Of a DNA stretch of 64,000 nucleotides, positions 35,101-46,265 are shown in pieces. The position numbers and the translations under genes were made by a program. Below the pieces are notes generated by a model. It was not told the origin of the DNA and searched no databases. It saw only the letters and a list, made by a program, of their open reading frames with translations. Source of the stretch: Datnioides undecimradiatus (Eukaryota; Chordata; Actinopteri; Lobotiformes; Datnioididae); contig WARS01001600.1 in assembly GCA_008933995.1 (NCBI GenBank), forward strand, positions 1,566,001 through 1,630,000, in the 5' to 3' direction. How positions within the stretch are numbered: position 1 is the stretch's first letter; each line of letters starts with the position of its first letter.

Positions 35101-35742
35101 TGAAGTAAAACACGCAGACAAGACGCAAACATTACCCTGTTAGACTGCACCACTTAGCAGTAACACATGCACCTGCCCTTTGAATTCGATATGTAATCTA
35201 CTTTCTATCTAATCTAATTCTATTTTTATGACTTACATCATAAATTTAACGGTGGGCTCCCTTAAAGTCAGTGACTGAATTTGACCTGGCTACAGATTTT
35301 AAGGTCAGCGCTGCAGGTAGCTAGCACCGGGAAGTGTTGATATTAGGGTCGATTTAAAAAACTGGTGACAGGCCATTAACTAACTACCTCAGTGCCGAAT
35401 TAATAAAAATAATCTAATTATTTGTAAAACATAAAAAAAACCTTCTCTACACGGTCTATAACTGTGCAAACAGACAAAGCAGCCTTAAACTGGAGGATTT
35501 GCTAAAGGAGTTTGGCACGCGCGCGGACAGCCTGGCTAGCCAAACACGTTACAAGGTCAGCGTCGTCCTTTAGAAAAAGAGCGAATAATGCTGAAGTGAG
35601 CCGTGTGAAACACACCGTCGTCCTGCGGCCCGCCGCAGAGCGTCCTCACGCCGCCCCTGAACACCATCTCTTTGCTCTTTTGGACATTTTTCACCCGGGA
35701 ATAGCTGCGGAACAGGCACCGTGCTGTACCGAGCGCCGCCAT
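32114..35742 (-). CDS. mrps22: Small-subunit mitochondrial ribosomal protein mS22, 8 exons, 341 aa
   Basis: Component of the 28S small subunit of the mitochondrial ribosome. It is metazoan-specific, without a bacterial counterpart, and is needed for mitochondrial translation. Minus-strand exons: 35742-35616, 35014-34857, 34772-34608, 34337-34194, 33453-33370, 33188-33043, 32890-32782, 32206-32114. All introns are GT-AG and the frame is open across every junction. The first ~40 residues are Arg-rich and poor in acids, as in a mitochondrial presequence. Family-typical stretches are [103 protein letters not shown] (split between two adjacent stretches) and a C-terminal [12 protein letters not shown]. 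The human protein is 360 aa; the difference is mainly in the N-terminal leader. The chosen start (cgccgccATG context) gives the presequence; the upstream in-frame ATG at 35847 lacks leader character. Confidence 0.96.
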
Positions 35743-35800
35743 GTTTGTCACTACGTCACCGAGGCGACGTGACCTTTCACCTGACGGCTCAACAGGGGAG
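35743..35800 (-). promoter_or_regulatory. mrps22: mrps22 promoter with CRE-like TGACGTA motif
   Basis: On the plus strand TACGTCAC at 35752-35759 and CGACGTGACC just beyond it lie immediately upstream of the mrps22 start. The minus-strand reading GTGACGTA matches a CREB/ATF-type element. No TATA box is visible, as is usual for nuclear genes of mitochondrial ribosomal proteins. Assignment to a factor is inference. Confidence 0.4.
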
Positions 35801-35849
35801 CGGTGATGGGAAATGTAGTGTGTGAATTTAATGTATTTAGTTTTCATTT

Positions 35850-37128
35850 ATTCCCAAAGTTTTTTATATCCACTTTAATAAGCAGAGTATTAAACACATG
35901 GATCAGGACAAGAAGCAAAACTCTGAGTTCTCTGAGCTGCTCTGCTTTTACTTTTTCTTTTTTATCTGTGGTCCTTTAAAAAAAACATAAAGGCCCTTTA
36001 AGAACAGCAGAAAAGCAAACTTATTATCATTATTTAATAAAAGCTCAAAGACACATAACAACAACAAGTTCATATGATAACTGTAAAACAACAAAACGAA
36101 ATTAAAATAAAACCAACTGAACTTTCAAAAGTAGATGCTTAGGAAATGAATGTATTTAGACATGCTTCTGTTTGGGGACAGTTATTTATTTTATTACTTA
36201 AGACTTCAACTGACAAATTAGTACCGTAAGAAATGATAACAAATAAATTAATGATATAATAATAAATTGAATTTTCCATCACCAGGTGGCACTGTGATAC
36301 CAAATATCAAAAACATGTAGTCCACGAAGTCGTGAAGCTCACCAGCTCAGCGTCGCACTCACAGTTTGAGAAGACGCTCGTTCACACATATTCTGTTCAT
36401 ATCTGAGTCCCACAGCCTCTTTTGTCTATCGCCTTCATGTGTCAGCTCTGCGTAGCCTACACACATTCCTAACTTGTCGTTACACTGTGTTCCTGAATTG
36501 GCTGATAATTTTAAAATCTGTCTGGACCGTGAAGTTAAACACTGCGCACGTACAGACAAACACTCGCTCCCACTTAGAAATGTACACACACCAAACCAAA
36601 ACAGCTCTGTTCGCCTTCCTATCTGTTTTAAACTCTGCCCGATGTATTGCTGTGTAAAGTGTAACTACAATGATGCTGCCCAATGCTCCAGGATCAGCAT
36701 CTACAGAAAATTTGTTAAGTAACTAGATGACAATCATACTCATTCTAAAAGTGTGTGTGTGTGTGTGTGTGTTGTGGTTGTTGTTTGTTTTGTCTGAAAT
36801 TTGATCCTTCTTTATTTTCACAGATGTTTAAAGATGATGGATGATGATAAAATCTGCACTTTAACTGGAAAGTAACTAAAAAAAAATACAAAAAACAGCA
36901 AAATACATTTTCAGTTTAATGAAATGTAATTTAATTAATTTCATTTGCATGCTAAGCTAAATACTGAATATGTAAAACAAGACACAGGATGCAAACATGC
37001 ATGCACTTACATACATGTGCATGATGTTTTATAATTATGCACAACAGAAGTATTATTATTATTATTATTATTACTGTTATTATTATTATTATTACTGTTA
37101 GTATTGTTGTTATTATTATTATTATTAT

Positions 37129-37166
<38 letters not shown>

Positions 37167-38150
37167 TTACAACATAGGTTTACAACAGGGCAGCAAGTTG
37201 AAACTTTATATTCCTGACTTTAAGCATTAAAAATATTAATTCATTAAAAAAAAACATCCACCAGAATTGAGGGAATTTAGTTTATTGTAAAAGTAATTTA
37301 ATTTCAGTTTACTCCAAACATCACCTTTCTACTTTATTACACTTTGATGCAGCAGTTTAAAAGAAAATCCAGCAGAAATTCTAAATTTTAAATAAGTGTG
37401 AAAATAATGAAATTATAATCAGCTGTAGCATATAGTGCCAGTGGAGTTTAGTGACAGTAAGATGATTTTAGTATGACCTGTCATGTTCTAATATAAAATG
37501 CAAAGTGTAATCAGCAGTTAAAGAACAACTCTGTCTGTATTATAAAGTTATTATGGATTATTGTTAATTATTACTCAGTATAGTTCATTCATTATGTATT
37601 TGTGTTATAATATTATAATATTGCCATCAAGTCCCATTAAAACCAGATTGTTGAGACAACACGTCCCGTCTCCCTCAGCACACACGCGAACAAAGTCCAG
37701 TAACATTAGAACACGCTACCACTGTCCACAAACCACCGCTCAACCCTACAGATCGTTAATAAAACCCCATGTGCCACGCACAAACCCGTCCTCCAGGATC
37801 CTGTTTCCCCTCTCTACCAGCCTCCCCAAGCCCTTCTCCCCCCTCCCTCCACCAGGCCCTGACTCCCCCACTAATCTGCAGTAGGATTTAGATATTAGGC
37901 GGACAGATGGAGGTGTGGCTCTGTCGGTAATGAGGTGAGCAGTGGCAGCGAGTCCAGAGGCCCAGACACTGGCGAAACGACGTGTGGATTGAGCTGTAAG
38001 AGGCCCCAACACAACCAGATGTACACAGCTGTCACGCTGCTGACAGAAAGTAATCCTGCAAACCCAGCCCACTGCCACAGAGACGCAGAGAGACAGGATC
38101 AGTATCTGTGCTGCAGAGGTTTAAACGCCGGCTGCAAGGGGGATTGTTTC
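35850..38150. other. AT-rich gene-free sequence beyond mrps22
   Basis: Markedly more AT-rich than the genes. It holds a (GT)n at 36752-36772 and an ATT/AGT trinucleotide array at 37050-37168. Open frames are short. It probably contains decayed mobile-element DNA, but no family was identifiable. Confidence 0.55.
37050..37168. repeat. Compound (ATT)n / (AGT)n trinucleotide array
   Basis: ATT units interrupted by ACTGTT, followed by about ten uninterrupted AGT units. Confidence 0.92.
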
Positions 38151-38156
38151 CAGACT

Positions 38157-38158
38157 CC

Positions 38159-38222
<64 letters not shown>

Positions 38223-38258
38223 GTCTATCTATCGATCTATCTGTCTGTCTGTCTGTCT
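38157..38258. repeat. Compound (CTAT)n (CTGT)n tetranucleotide microsatellite
   Basis: About 16 CTAT units, a mixed zone, then four to five CTGT units. Long enough to be highly polymorphic. Confidence 0.95.
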
Positions 38259-38460
38259 CTCTTTCCAGGTTTTGCAGGCGGGGGTGTATGAATGTTCAGT
38301 GTAACTCTAAGTGATCCTAAAGTGGCACTTAGCTGCAGCTCCCAGGTATGAAATCTGAAATGCTCGCTGCTGAATTGGAATTTCCGTTCACCTCCTGAAC
38401 TGAGATTGAATTGACCCTGAAATAGAAGCATGTGGTGGATCCGCACGGACGGGGCTGCTT

Positions 38461-38462
<2 letters not shown>

Positions 38463-38503
<41 letters not shown>
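38463..38503. repeat. (CA)n microsatellite
   Basis: About 20 CA units. Confidence 0.95.
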
Positions 38504-38506
<3 letters not shown>

Positions 38507-38689
38507 AAAAGCGGTTTGAAACAGGGCTCACTGAGCAAGATGAAAACTGTACGAAAGAAACAATAATGATTTAAACTAAAGTCCTTCATCACCCGGGGTT
38601 TGCACTGTAACTTTTGCATTTACTTACTTAAAACTAAAGACATTTCTGAGATTTTAAAAACTAAACCAAGCCATCAGCATAAATATGCA

Positions 38690-38948
38690 CTATAACTGGA
38701 AACAGGAAAGTAACACAGTACATTTACTCAACTACTATACTAAAAAACTAAAATTGCACGTGCAGTTTGCTCTTATTTAACTTTTTTTGACTTTATATTT
38801 ACACTTCACCACATTTCAGAGGAAAACATTTTACTACTTTTATCTGACATCTTTGTTTACTTTGCAAATAAAATATCTTATATGAAGACATTAAAATTAG
38901 CTCCAGCTCAACCAGCTGCAAGATCAAACTGCAACTTGCATGTTAATG

Positions 38949-38997
<49 letters not shown>

Positions 38998-39150
38998 CTA
39001 ATTAGGTTACATATAAAATAATATATTTACAGCCAATACTTTGTTACTTATACTTGGTCAAAATGCATTAACTTTGCCTGTAATTGAGTATTTTTGAATA
39101 ATAGTTTCCAGAGTATTGTTATTTCTACTTGAGTAAAACATCAGAGCACT
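38690..39150. mobile_element. Degraded teleost dispersed repeat ('TACTTTTACT...ACTTGAGTAAAA' type)
   Basis: The segment runs from AGTACATTTACTCAACTACT through CACCACATTTCAGAGGAAAA, TTTACTACTTTTATCTGACA and a central (TAA)n array to TTGAGTATTTTTGAATAA and TACTTGAGTAAAACATCAGA. This succession of motifs, in this order, is one I recognise as a very common interspersed repeat of teleost genomes. It is non-autonomous and lacks an open frame; its class cannot be decided here. The near-inverted ends (TTTACTCAA... / ...TTGAGTAAAA) suggest terminal inverted repeats. The (TAA)n core is at 38951-38997. Confidence 0.6.
38951..38997. repeat. (TAA)n microsatellite inside the dispersed repeat
   Basis: About 15 TAA units. 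Confidence 0.95.
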
Positions 39151-39254
39151 CCTTTGTGCTGTGACAGTCAGGAGGTTGAGTGTAAGAGTGTGTGTCAGCG
39201 TGACAGGGAGCAGCAGGAAGCTGAGAGGTGAAACCTAGTGTAGAAGAGGGACTG

Positions 39255-39300
39255 GATGGGTGGGTGGGGTGGGGAGGAAGAGGGGGGGGTGGGGGGGTCA
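39255..39300 (+). other. G-run cluster, possible G-quadruplex
   Basis: At least six runs of three or more G within about 45 bp (GGGTGGGTGGGG...GGGGGGGGTGGGGGGG). It satisfies the usual G3+N1-7 pattern. Seen directly; folding is inferred. Confidence 0.6.
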
Positions 39301-39438
39301 CAGAAAGGGGATGCAGGGGGCGTAAAGGGTGTGGTGGGGCTTTAGGTGGGCACTCTGGGGAACGAGTCAGCCGATATGATTATTAAGTTTTCTGCACAGT
39401 CGTAGGAGAACCTGTCCAGACCAGGGGAGAAGACAGAA

Positions 39439-39477
<39 letters not shown>

Positions 39478-40470
39478 CAGCTGTATGAACTCGATGCACT
39501 TTGGAAATTTGGTAATTACACCTTTAGCCTGGTTCAGCCTGTGGATCAAAACAGCAGGTGAGGCCGCTTTGTTTTGGGGTCGGATTGGACTCACCCATTT
39601 CAGGCTTTTAAAGCACGCTATCGCTAATTTCAGAGTTGCTACTGTTGTTGACAACACCAGAGCAGCATTATCAGTGATATGACTGTTTTTATTTACTTTT
39701 CATATTTGTTCATGTACATGGTGATATCAGGCGCCCAGGCACCCCACAGAGCGAAGCTCCTGCTCCCCCGCGCTTTTATTTTGATCTGTTTCCAGTAAAG
39801 TGCAGAGACGCCACACACGTGGCTCTGACTGCCAGCTGAACATTAGCTCACATGGTCCAACAAAACTCGAGAGGTGTTGTGCATCAGCTTTAAACTGAGA
39901 TATGAACCTCAGCATTTCTCCCAGGTCTAATTGTTATTCTTGTCATGTTTGGAGGCTACAGTGCAACAGTTTGTTTGCTCAGGCTTAAGTGAATCACAAG
40001 AGAGTGATTACCCATGCTGAGATCAAGTTCAAATCTGATTACTAATCTAGTAATGAGATTAATACTTACGCCCCATCTTTTACCCAAGGCAGTAGATTTA
40101 CTTCACAACATTACTGTCCGGGTGCATCTGCAGAGTGACTGCACTGGTCCCAAGCACAGACCTGACAAAATGTAAACAGCTGATCAACACGCTATCAGCT
40201 GTTTGACTGTTTAATCTTTGGGGCCTTTACTGCATACAGTTTTAATATTTTAAACCCAATGCGAACCCTGAGAGCAGGCTTCTTCCTGAACGCGTCCCAT
40301 TAACACTAGGCGTCTAGGTGAATTGCTAGGAAATAGTGTTTCCCGCTTCACTGTAAAAATTATTTCCAAACTATATTAAATATTGTTGGGCTTCTAAATA
40401 ACAAAAAATGGAAAATGTTCACTCACAAAGTTTAAATTTACTGTGTGCAAACACAAACTGATAAAGTTTA

Positions 40471-40476
<6 letters not shown>
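39301..40476. other. Gene-free sequence
   Basis: Contains (GT)n at 39441-39476; otherwise nothing recognised. Confidence 0.55.
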
Positions 40477-40512
<36 letters not shown>

Positions 40513-40545
40513 ATGTGCGTGCGTGCGTGCGTGTGTGTGTGTAAG
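40477..40545. repeat. (TG)n with GCGT interruptions
   Basis: About 18 TG units, then ATGTGCGTGCGTGCGTGCG and more GT. Strongly alternating purine-pyrimidine. Confidence 0.9.
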
Positions 40546-41144
40546 TGCGTGTCTGAATCCTGACATTAGAGTTGACAGTTCAGTCCTCGGTTCATAAATA
40601 GTCTTGCCTCCGTTGCTGTTGTTCCTGTTTGGCTGTTGTCTGTGTCCTATCAGCCGACCTTGTTTAAAGTCCGCAGCGGCCTTCTGCTCCGCGACTTCTC
40701 CGGCTCAGACCGCAGCCGCAGCGGTCGGCTCACAGGGCGTGCACCTTATTATCTGCCGCTCACACACGTTTAGCACAAACATCTGTAAACAAATACAAAA
40801 CAACAAGCATCAAAATATAGAAATACAAAATCACAAAGTGATGAAATGACACACATTATACTCATCTGCTTCTGAGAAATGTTTCATTAGAAATGTAAAA
40901 GTTTCCTCTGCGACTCTGACGCAGTTAAAGATCTTTACGCTGGTGTGATCCAGGTCCGCCCTGAGCTTAACAAAATGCAGGGTTTAATAAAGTTTGATCG
41001 TGTTTTTGCATTTTTATTTATTTTGCCACAGAAACTCAGCGTGTCATAACTCCTCTGTCTGTATTTGTTCATTTAAACATAGATGAACTGGGCCGTGGCT
41101 GCTGTCAAGTGACTTTAACGGTGTGTGATGCAGCTTGTCAAAGA

Positions 41145-41180
<36 letters not shown>

Positions 41181-42244
41181 TATTGTGGCTTGGGATTGAG
41201 CACCTGGGCTGCTGTCTCTCATTGTCCTCCCTCCTCCTCCTTCTCCCCGGTCTTTGAAGAGGAATGAGGATGGGAGAGAGAGGGAGCAGATAGAAGGCCA
41301 GGGCAGATAGGAGAAGAGAGGGGGAGACGGGGGAAGAGGGGAGGGAGACAAAGGGAGGGCACAGTGACATTACCCACCAGCCTCCATGGTCTCCCACTGA
41401 AGCTCATTTAATGACTCGGAGAGTGAGAAAAAGAGAAGGTGCGTGTTTAGCGTTGAGTCAAACGTTAATGTGGCGGCGGTGAAACAGACTTCATCCTGTT
41501 TCCAGCCTGTAACCATTCGACCAACAGACTCAGCTGCTCGGCAGAAATGGTTTCATTGAGAAAGCTAAAGTTCTCAACATTTCTGCTGTTACATACCTGC
41601 CTTAAAATCCCATTAATCCCTTCCATCTGTTGGCGTGATCGACCAGGGTCGGGCTGGGTGCTTTCGCCCAGCTCATCGTCCCTCTTTTCATTTCATTTTC
41701 CTTTCCCTCCTCTCTCTGCTGATCCTCCTCCAGCCTCGACCACAGAATCTGATGCACATCACACTGGGACGCCATCAAAGCCATTCTGTCTGGTTTCAGA
41801 CCCAGACAAGTATTAGGGAATACCTGCAGAGAAGCTAGGCCAGAGGCTGGTGGTCTGGTTTTCTGTCCGTCACATGGAGGCATCGGTATTAACCTCAGAC
41901 TGTTTACATGTTGGCTACAAGTGTGTTAAAGTAAATACAACTCCTGGACCAGTGTGGAGATACAGATACAGTGCTTTGTGAAAAAGAGTAATTCAGAATG
42001 AGTATACATTCAGATCTGGTTTGAAGTGACAGTAGTGACACGACAGGAAATGAGGAGAGAGAGAAGTGGCATGCCAGAGAGTTCCCTGCTGGAAGCAAAC
42101 CTGGACGCCAGGCCATCCTGCGGGTATGTGTCTTCACCGCCGTGCCACCTCCGGGACACCTCAACAGGATAATGTCAACCAGGCTGACTAAACGTTAGAG
42201 CATTCCACTGATACTCACTGTGCCTGGGACGGAGAAAGAGAAAA
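40546..42244. other. Gene-free sequence
   Basis: Contains (GT)n at 41149-41179 and a polypurine/polypyrimidine stretch at 41220-41350. No exon recognised. Confidence 0.55.
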
Positions 42245-42258
42245 ATGAAAGTAGGAGT

Positions 42259-42261
<3 letters not shown>

Positions 42262-42299
<38 letters not shown>

Positions 42300-42322
42300 T
42301 GAGAGAGAGAGAGAGAGAGAGA
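42262..42322. repeat. Compound (GT)n(GA)n microsatellite
   Basis: About 16 GT units, GCGC, then about 10 GA units. A second (CA)n lies at 42465-42494. Confidence 0.92.
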
Positions 42323-42463
42323 CTCAGACGGGGGGCTGTGAGGAGGGACGGAGCTGCGGGACATACGAATGCTGATGGCAGGGTTCACCTGCACCTAACG
42401 ACCTTCGGCCAGCTGGACCTCCATCCATCTGGTTTATGTTCACTGATTTCACGCCTCCCAGAA

Positions 42464-42497
<34 letters not shown>

Positions 42498-42889
42498 GTC
42501 ATGTAGTGGATGAGGCAGGTGATATTTAGGTCTGATTACGAGCCTGTCCTGCACAGTGCGTTCTTTTAATTTTAAATTAAATACAGAAATAAGAATTATG
42601 TGTTTAAATCAGCTAGATCTCTTATTTCCAGAGGTTTAATACATTCACAAATATACTTTTCCCAATGGGACACAACGCGCTGAACGCAAACCAGAGGACA
42701 GAGGTGCTTCTGACTCACCAGACATTTTACTTTTCAGTTCTGCTCTCTACAGAGACGTGGCTCAGCTGTCAGTCTGCCTAAACCTGCCGGTCACCTGATT
42801 CTCATGCGTTTCCAGCTGCATGTGCCCATACTAACCTGACTTCAGCCTCACCTTTATTCCCCAGAACCCCCAGCCAGCTCTGTAAACCA

Positions 42890-43070
42890 ACACCCACACC
42901 CACACACACCCACACACCCATAGCACCTCAGCACTGCATTTGTTTCCAACTAACCCCCCCCCCCCCGGTTGGCAGGGTTTATAGAGTTTGTGTGCAAATG
43001 TGAGAAGCAGCACACACACACTCCTGCACCCACCCAACTGCCCCCGACCCCCAGCCCCCCCCCCCACTCT
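42890..43070 (-). other. C-rich cluster; G-quadruplex potential on the minus strand
   Basis: Repeated CCC runs (CACCCACACCCACA..., a run of twelve or more C at about 42956-42967, and a run of thirteen at about 43055-43067). The minus strand therefore has many G-runs with short loops. Confidence 0.55.
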
Positions 43071-46017
43071 CACTTTGTTATTTTAATAATTCAGGATTGG
43101 GGCAGCTGAGAGATGGGGTGACAGGGGGAGCGTGGCACTGATAAGGTAGCTAATACCAAGCTTTTTAAAAGGTCAAAGGTCACCTCTGCTCGCCTGGCTG
43201 GTGGTTGAGGTGTTTAATGTGTATGGTGGGGGGGGGGCTGGGATTTGGGGGAATCAGGGAGTGGGTGTGAGAGAAGGGGAAGGGGTGTCTTTACATATTC
43301 AGCAATAACAGAGGGGAAACTGCAGAAGGAGCAGCAGAGTGGTTTCCCTCAGATGGGGAGCAGAATCAGAGTCCCACAGGAACAGGAAATCCAGCGGGAT
43401 CAGTCTTCAGATCTGCCCGAGCACTCAGACAGCACACACATAATCACACACACACACACACACACACACTTGCTACCACTAAATCAGGCTGTTGATTGAG
43501 CCGGGCTCTAATTTTAGCCGCAGAGCCCTGGCTCTCCACCAGCAGGCCTTTGCATCCCGGGTCCGGTCGGGAACAGGCGGAAGAAAAGGTGATTAATAAC
43601 TGTCATGTCTGTCACGGCAGAGTGGCGCACGAGAGGGGAGGGGCCCAGCCGCTGACACTGTGGGGGGAAATGGAGTTACACGCGAGATGCTAACAGCTGT
43701 TGTTGTTTGTGTTGTTGTCCGTGGAGGGGAACAACTGCAGTGTGTGCATGTTCCTGCGTTTGCTGCAGCTATGCACAGAGCCCTGACCAAACAATGTTCT
43801 GTTTATGCACAACACTCATAATACATGATATTGATTTAGATGCTCAGATTAAACAGAGACAGTGTAGCAGCGGAGTGAAGCTCAGAGTTGTAACAATCTC
43901 CAATTTAAAACAGATCTAGACTAAGGTTTGTGTAAATGCCCCGTCATCTTTAGTTTGTCCATCGGTTAATTTGAAAACTCTTATGAAGATGAAAAATGTG
44001 TTCTTGATCAATGCTCAGCATAAATAAACAGTATTATTTCTGTGTTTGCCACCAAGGGAGTGTGTGTTCATGAGATAAAGTGTACTGCCGCTGATAGAGG
44101 TGAGAGGGATCATGTGTCATGAAGAGAAAACAGAAGACGGAGGAAGACGGAGGTGGACAGAGTGTTCTGACTCCTTGATGGTGAGGCTGTACACTGTGCC
44201 TGTCTGTACACTGATAACACACACACACACACACACAGGTCACACACTTGTCTTTGTTTTATCTCATCGTTCTTCAACTTTCACTCTTAACCTTGATTCA
44301 CTTAAGTTAATTGTTTGAGAACGTGATTGCGTTCGACTTATTTCCCATGTATCGTATGGACCACTAGAGGGCGTCAGGTCAGAGCACTGTGGGTGATAAC
44401 TAACAGGCCACACAGATGCAGTATGGTATATGAGCTGTATGAAGTATGAGTGTCATTCCTGCAGTACAGTTGCAGACGTATTAAGTGAGAGCTGCAATCG
44501 TTCAGCCAGCCTGATGAAGCTGTTGCAGATGCTTCAGCTTCCTGGCATCTTAAAACAAAGTCAGTGTCATCCCCCCCCCCTTCATCACCAGCTGCATGTT
44601 GCAGACCAGATGTTCAGTTTAACAAGAGGCTGGTATCTTTATTTAGTTCAATCTAAATGTTTTCTGTGAGCACAGAAAGTGAAATTAACTGTTTCTTTTA
44701 TGGATTTTACATCTTTCTCTTCTGGATCTCAGAGGATTTATTATTGTCCCGAGCCACAGGGGAACCACCATCATTAAACAAAACAGGCCCAACCAACAAT
44801 TTAAAAAATACACAGCGATGTGTAGGACTCGGTGTGAGGAGGAGTGTGTTTGAACAACGCTGAAGCTGAAGCTTTACCGCGGCCGAGTCTGGATGTTAAA
44901 GTGTCACATGGTGTTTCACACTCTTTCACTTTGAGCTCTGAGTTATACATCTTACATCACTCGTGCACCTTTTCTCTCTCACGCACACGCAGACACACAC
45001 ACACACACACACACAGACACAGACACACTACACCGTCGTATTAGAATGCGTGTCAGTGCCGTGTAGGAGGGTTTAATCTTAATTAGCAGGCAACATTAGA
45101 GATGTTTAGACGTGTCCGTCAGCACCGATCACTTGGAGCCGAGCTGGTATCGAACGAATCCGCTACGGTCGACCTTGTTCCTTTGACGATTACCCAGTTA
45201 GCACCTGTTCGGTCTGCCACAGGTAAACTCTTGTTATGACTGCATGTGAGAGACGGTGCTATGGAACGGTGCTGCAGGATTGTAAACTGTGCACATGTGC
45301 ATATCAGAGCGAGGCTAAACTATTTGGCAAGCTGGACCACGGTGCACAGTGTGCATGCACCGAAGCATGCACGTGGGTGTGTGTGTTCATCTGTGTGAGT
45401 GACCTCAGTCCATCCACCACACTGTATCTCCGGCCCTGCAGACTGTGTATCCCCTTGTGAGTGGGAGGCTCAGGGCGTTTGATGTGGCTGACAGTCGCCT
45501 CCTTTCTCCCTCTGGCCTCAGATCAGTGGCCCGGGTCCGCGTGGGCAGGCCCGGTTGAGATGACCGCAGCGGTGACGGTCAGCTGCCAGACCCACTGGTC
45601 AGGTTCTCCTCGGTCACATGACCCCAGTCACGTGACCCAGTGGGGGCAGCCAATAGTGTTGCTGCCCTCGCCTCTTCACGCAGTGGGAAAACATTCCAAC
45701 AGCTGGCCTCGGACGGTTCCAGAAACATCTGCAACGTCCGCCACTGGTGAGAATCTGCCCCCCTGCAGCTCCAGAACATAACCTTAAGATAACAGAGCTG
45801 GTGGATCAGGAATTATATTAAAAAGGCGCTTTTCTGCTTCAGTACCCGCTGCTCCCATATCCCATGATGCATTCTGAGAGGTTGAAGGAGAGCGTTGAGT
45901 TATAAAATCCTCTCATCATATCAGCCTGACACATAGCCGCTCTGGAGAGAGGTGGTGGGGTTAGTCCTTATCATGAAGCGGATCTGAGTGTGTGTGCGTG
46001 TGTGCATGTGTGCATGT

Positions 46018-46054
<37 letters not shown>

Positions 46055-46216
46055 CTGGAGAGCGCGCCGTAGCCTTTGACATATTGTTAATTTGAAGAAT
46101 GTTTGAAGTATGATGCAACATCAGCTGCTCTCACTTAGCTTTGAGCCGCTTTCCTCTGAAAAGTCCCCTCCGGTCTCAGATTACCACCGACACAGCACCA
46201 GGACCACACTGTGTAA

Positions 46217-46265
<49 letters not shown>

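Noticed and set aside
35743-35847. Upstream in-frame ATG extending mrps22 by 35 codons
   Set aside because: The extension is not like a mitochondrial presequence, whereas the ATG at 35742 gives an Arg-rich leader starting MAALGTAR.
36439-36722. Cys-rich open frame ending MYCCVKCNYNDAAQC, considered as a THAP-like zinc finger
   Set aside because: The spacing of Cys/His and downstream residues does not fit, and the region is AT-rich decayed DNA.
37050-39000. Tandem short repeats considered as a CRISPR array
   Set aside because: They are continuous tri- and tetranucleotide microsatellites without unique spacers, in a vertebrate genome.
4909-40999. A shared 17-base GGTTTAATAAAGTTTGA at about 4911 and 40981
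   Set aside because: The identity does not extend into the flanks, so it is weak evidence for a repeat family.
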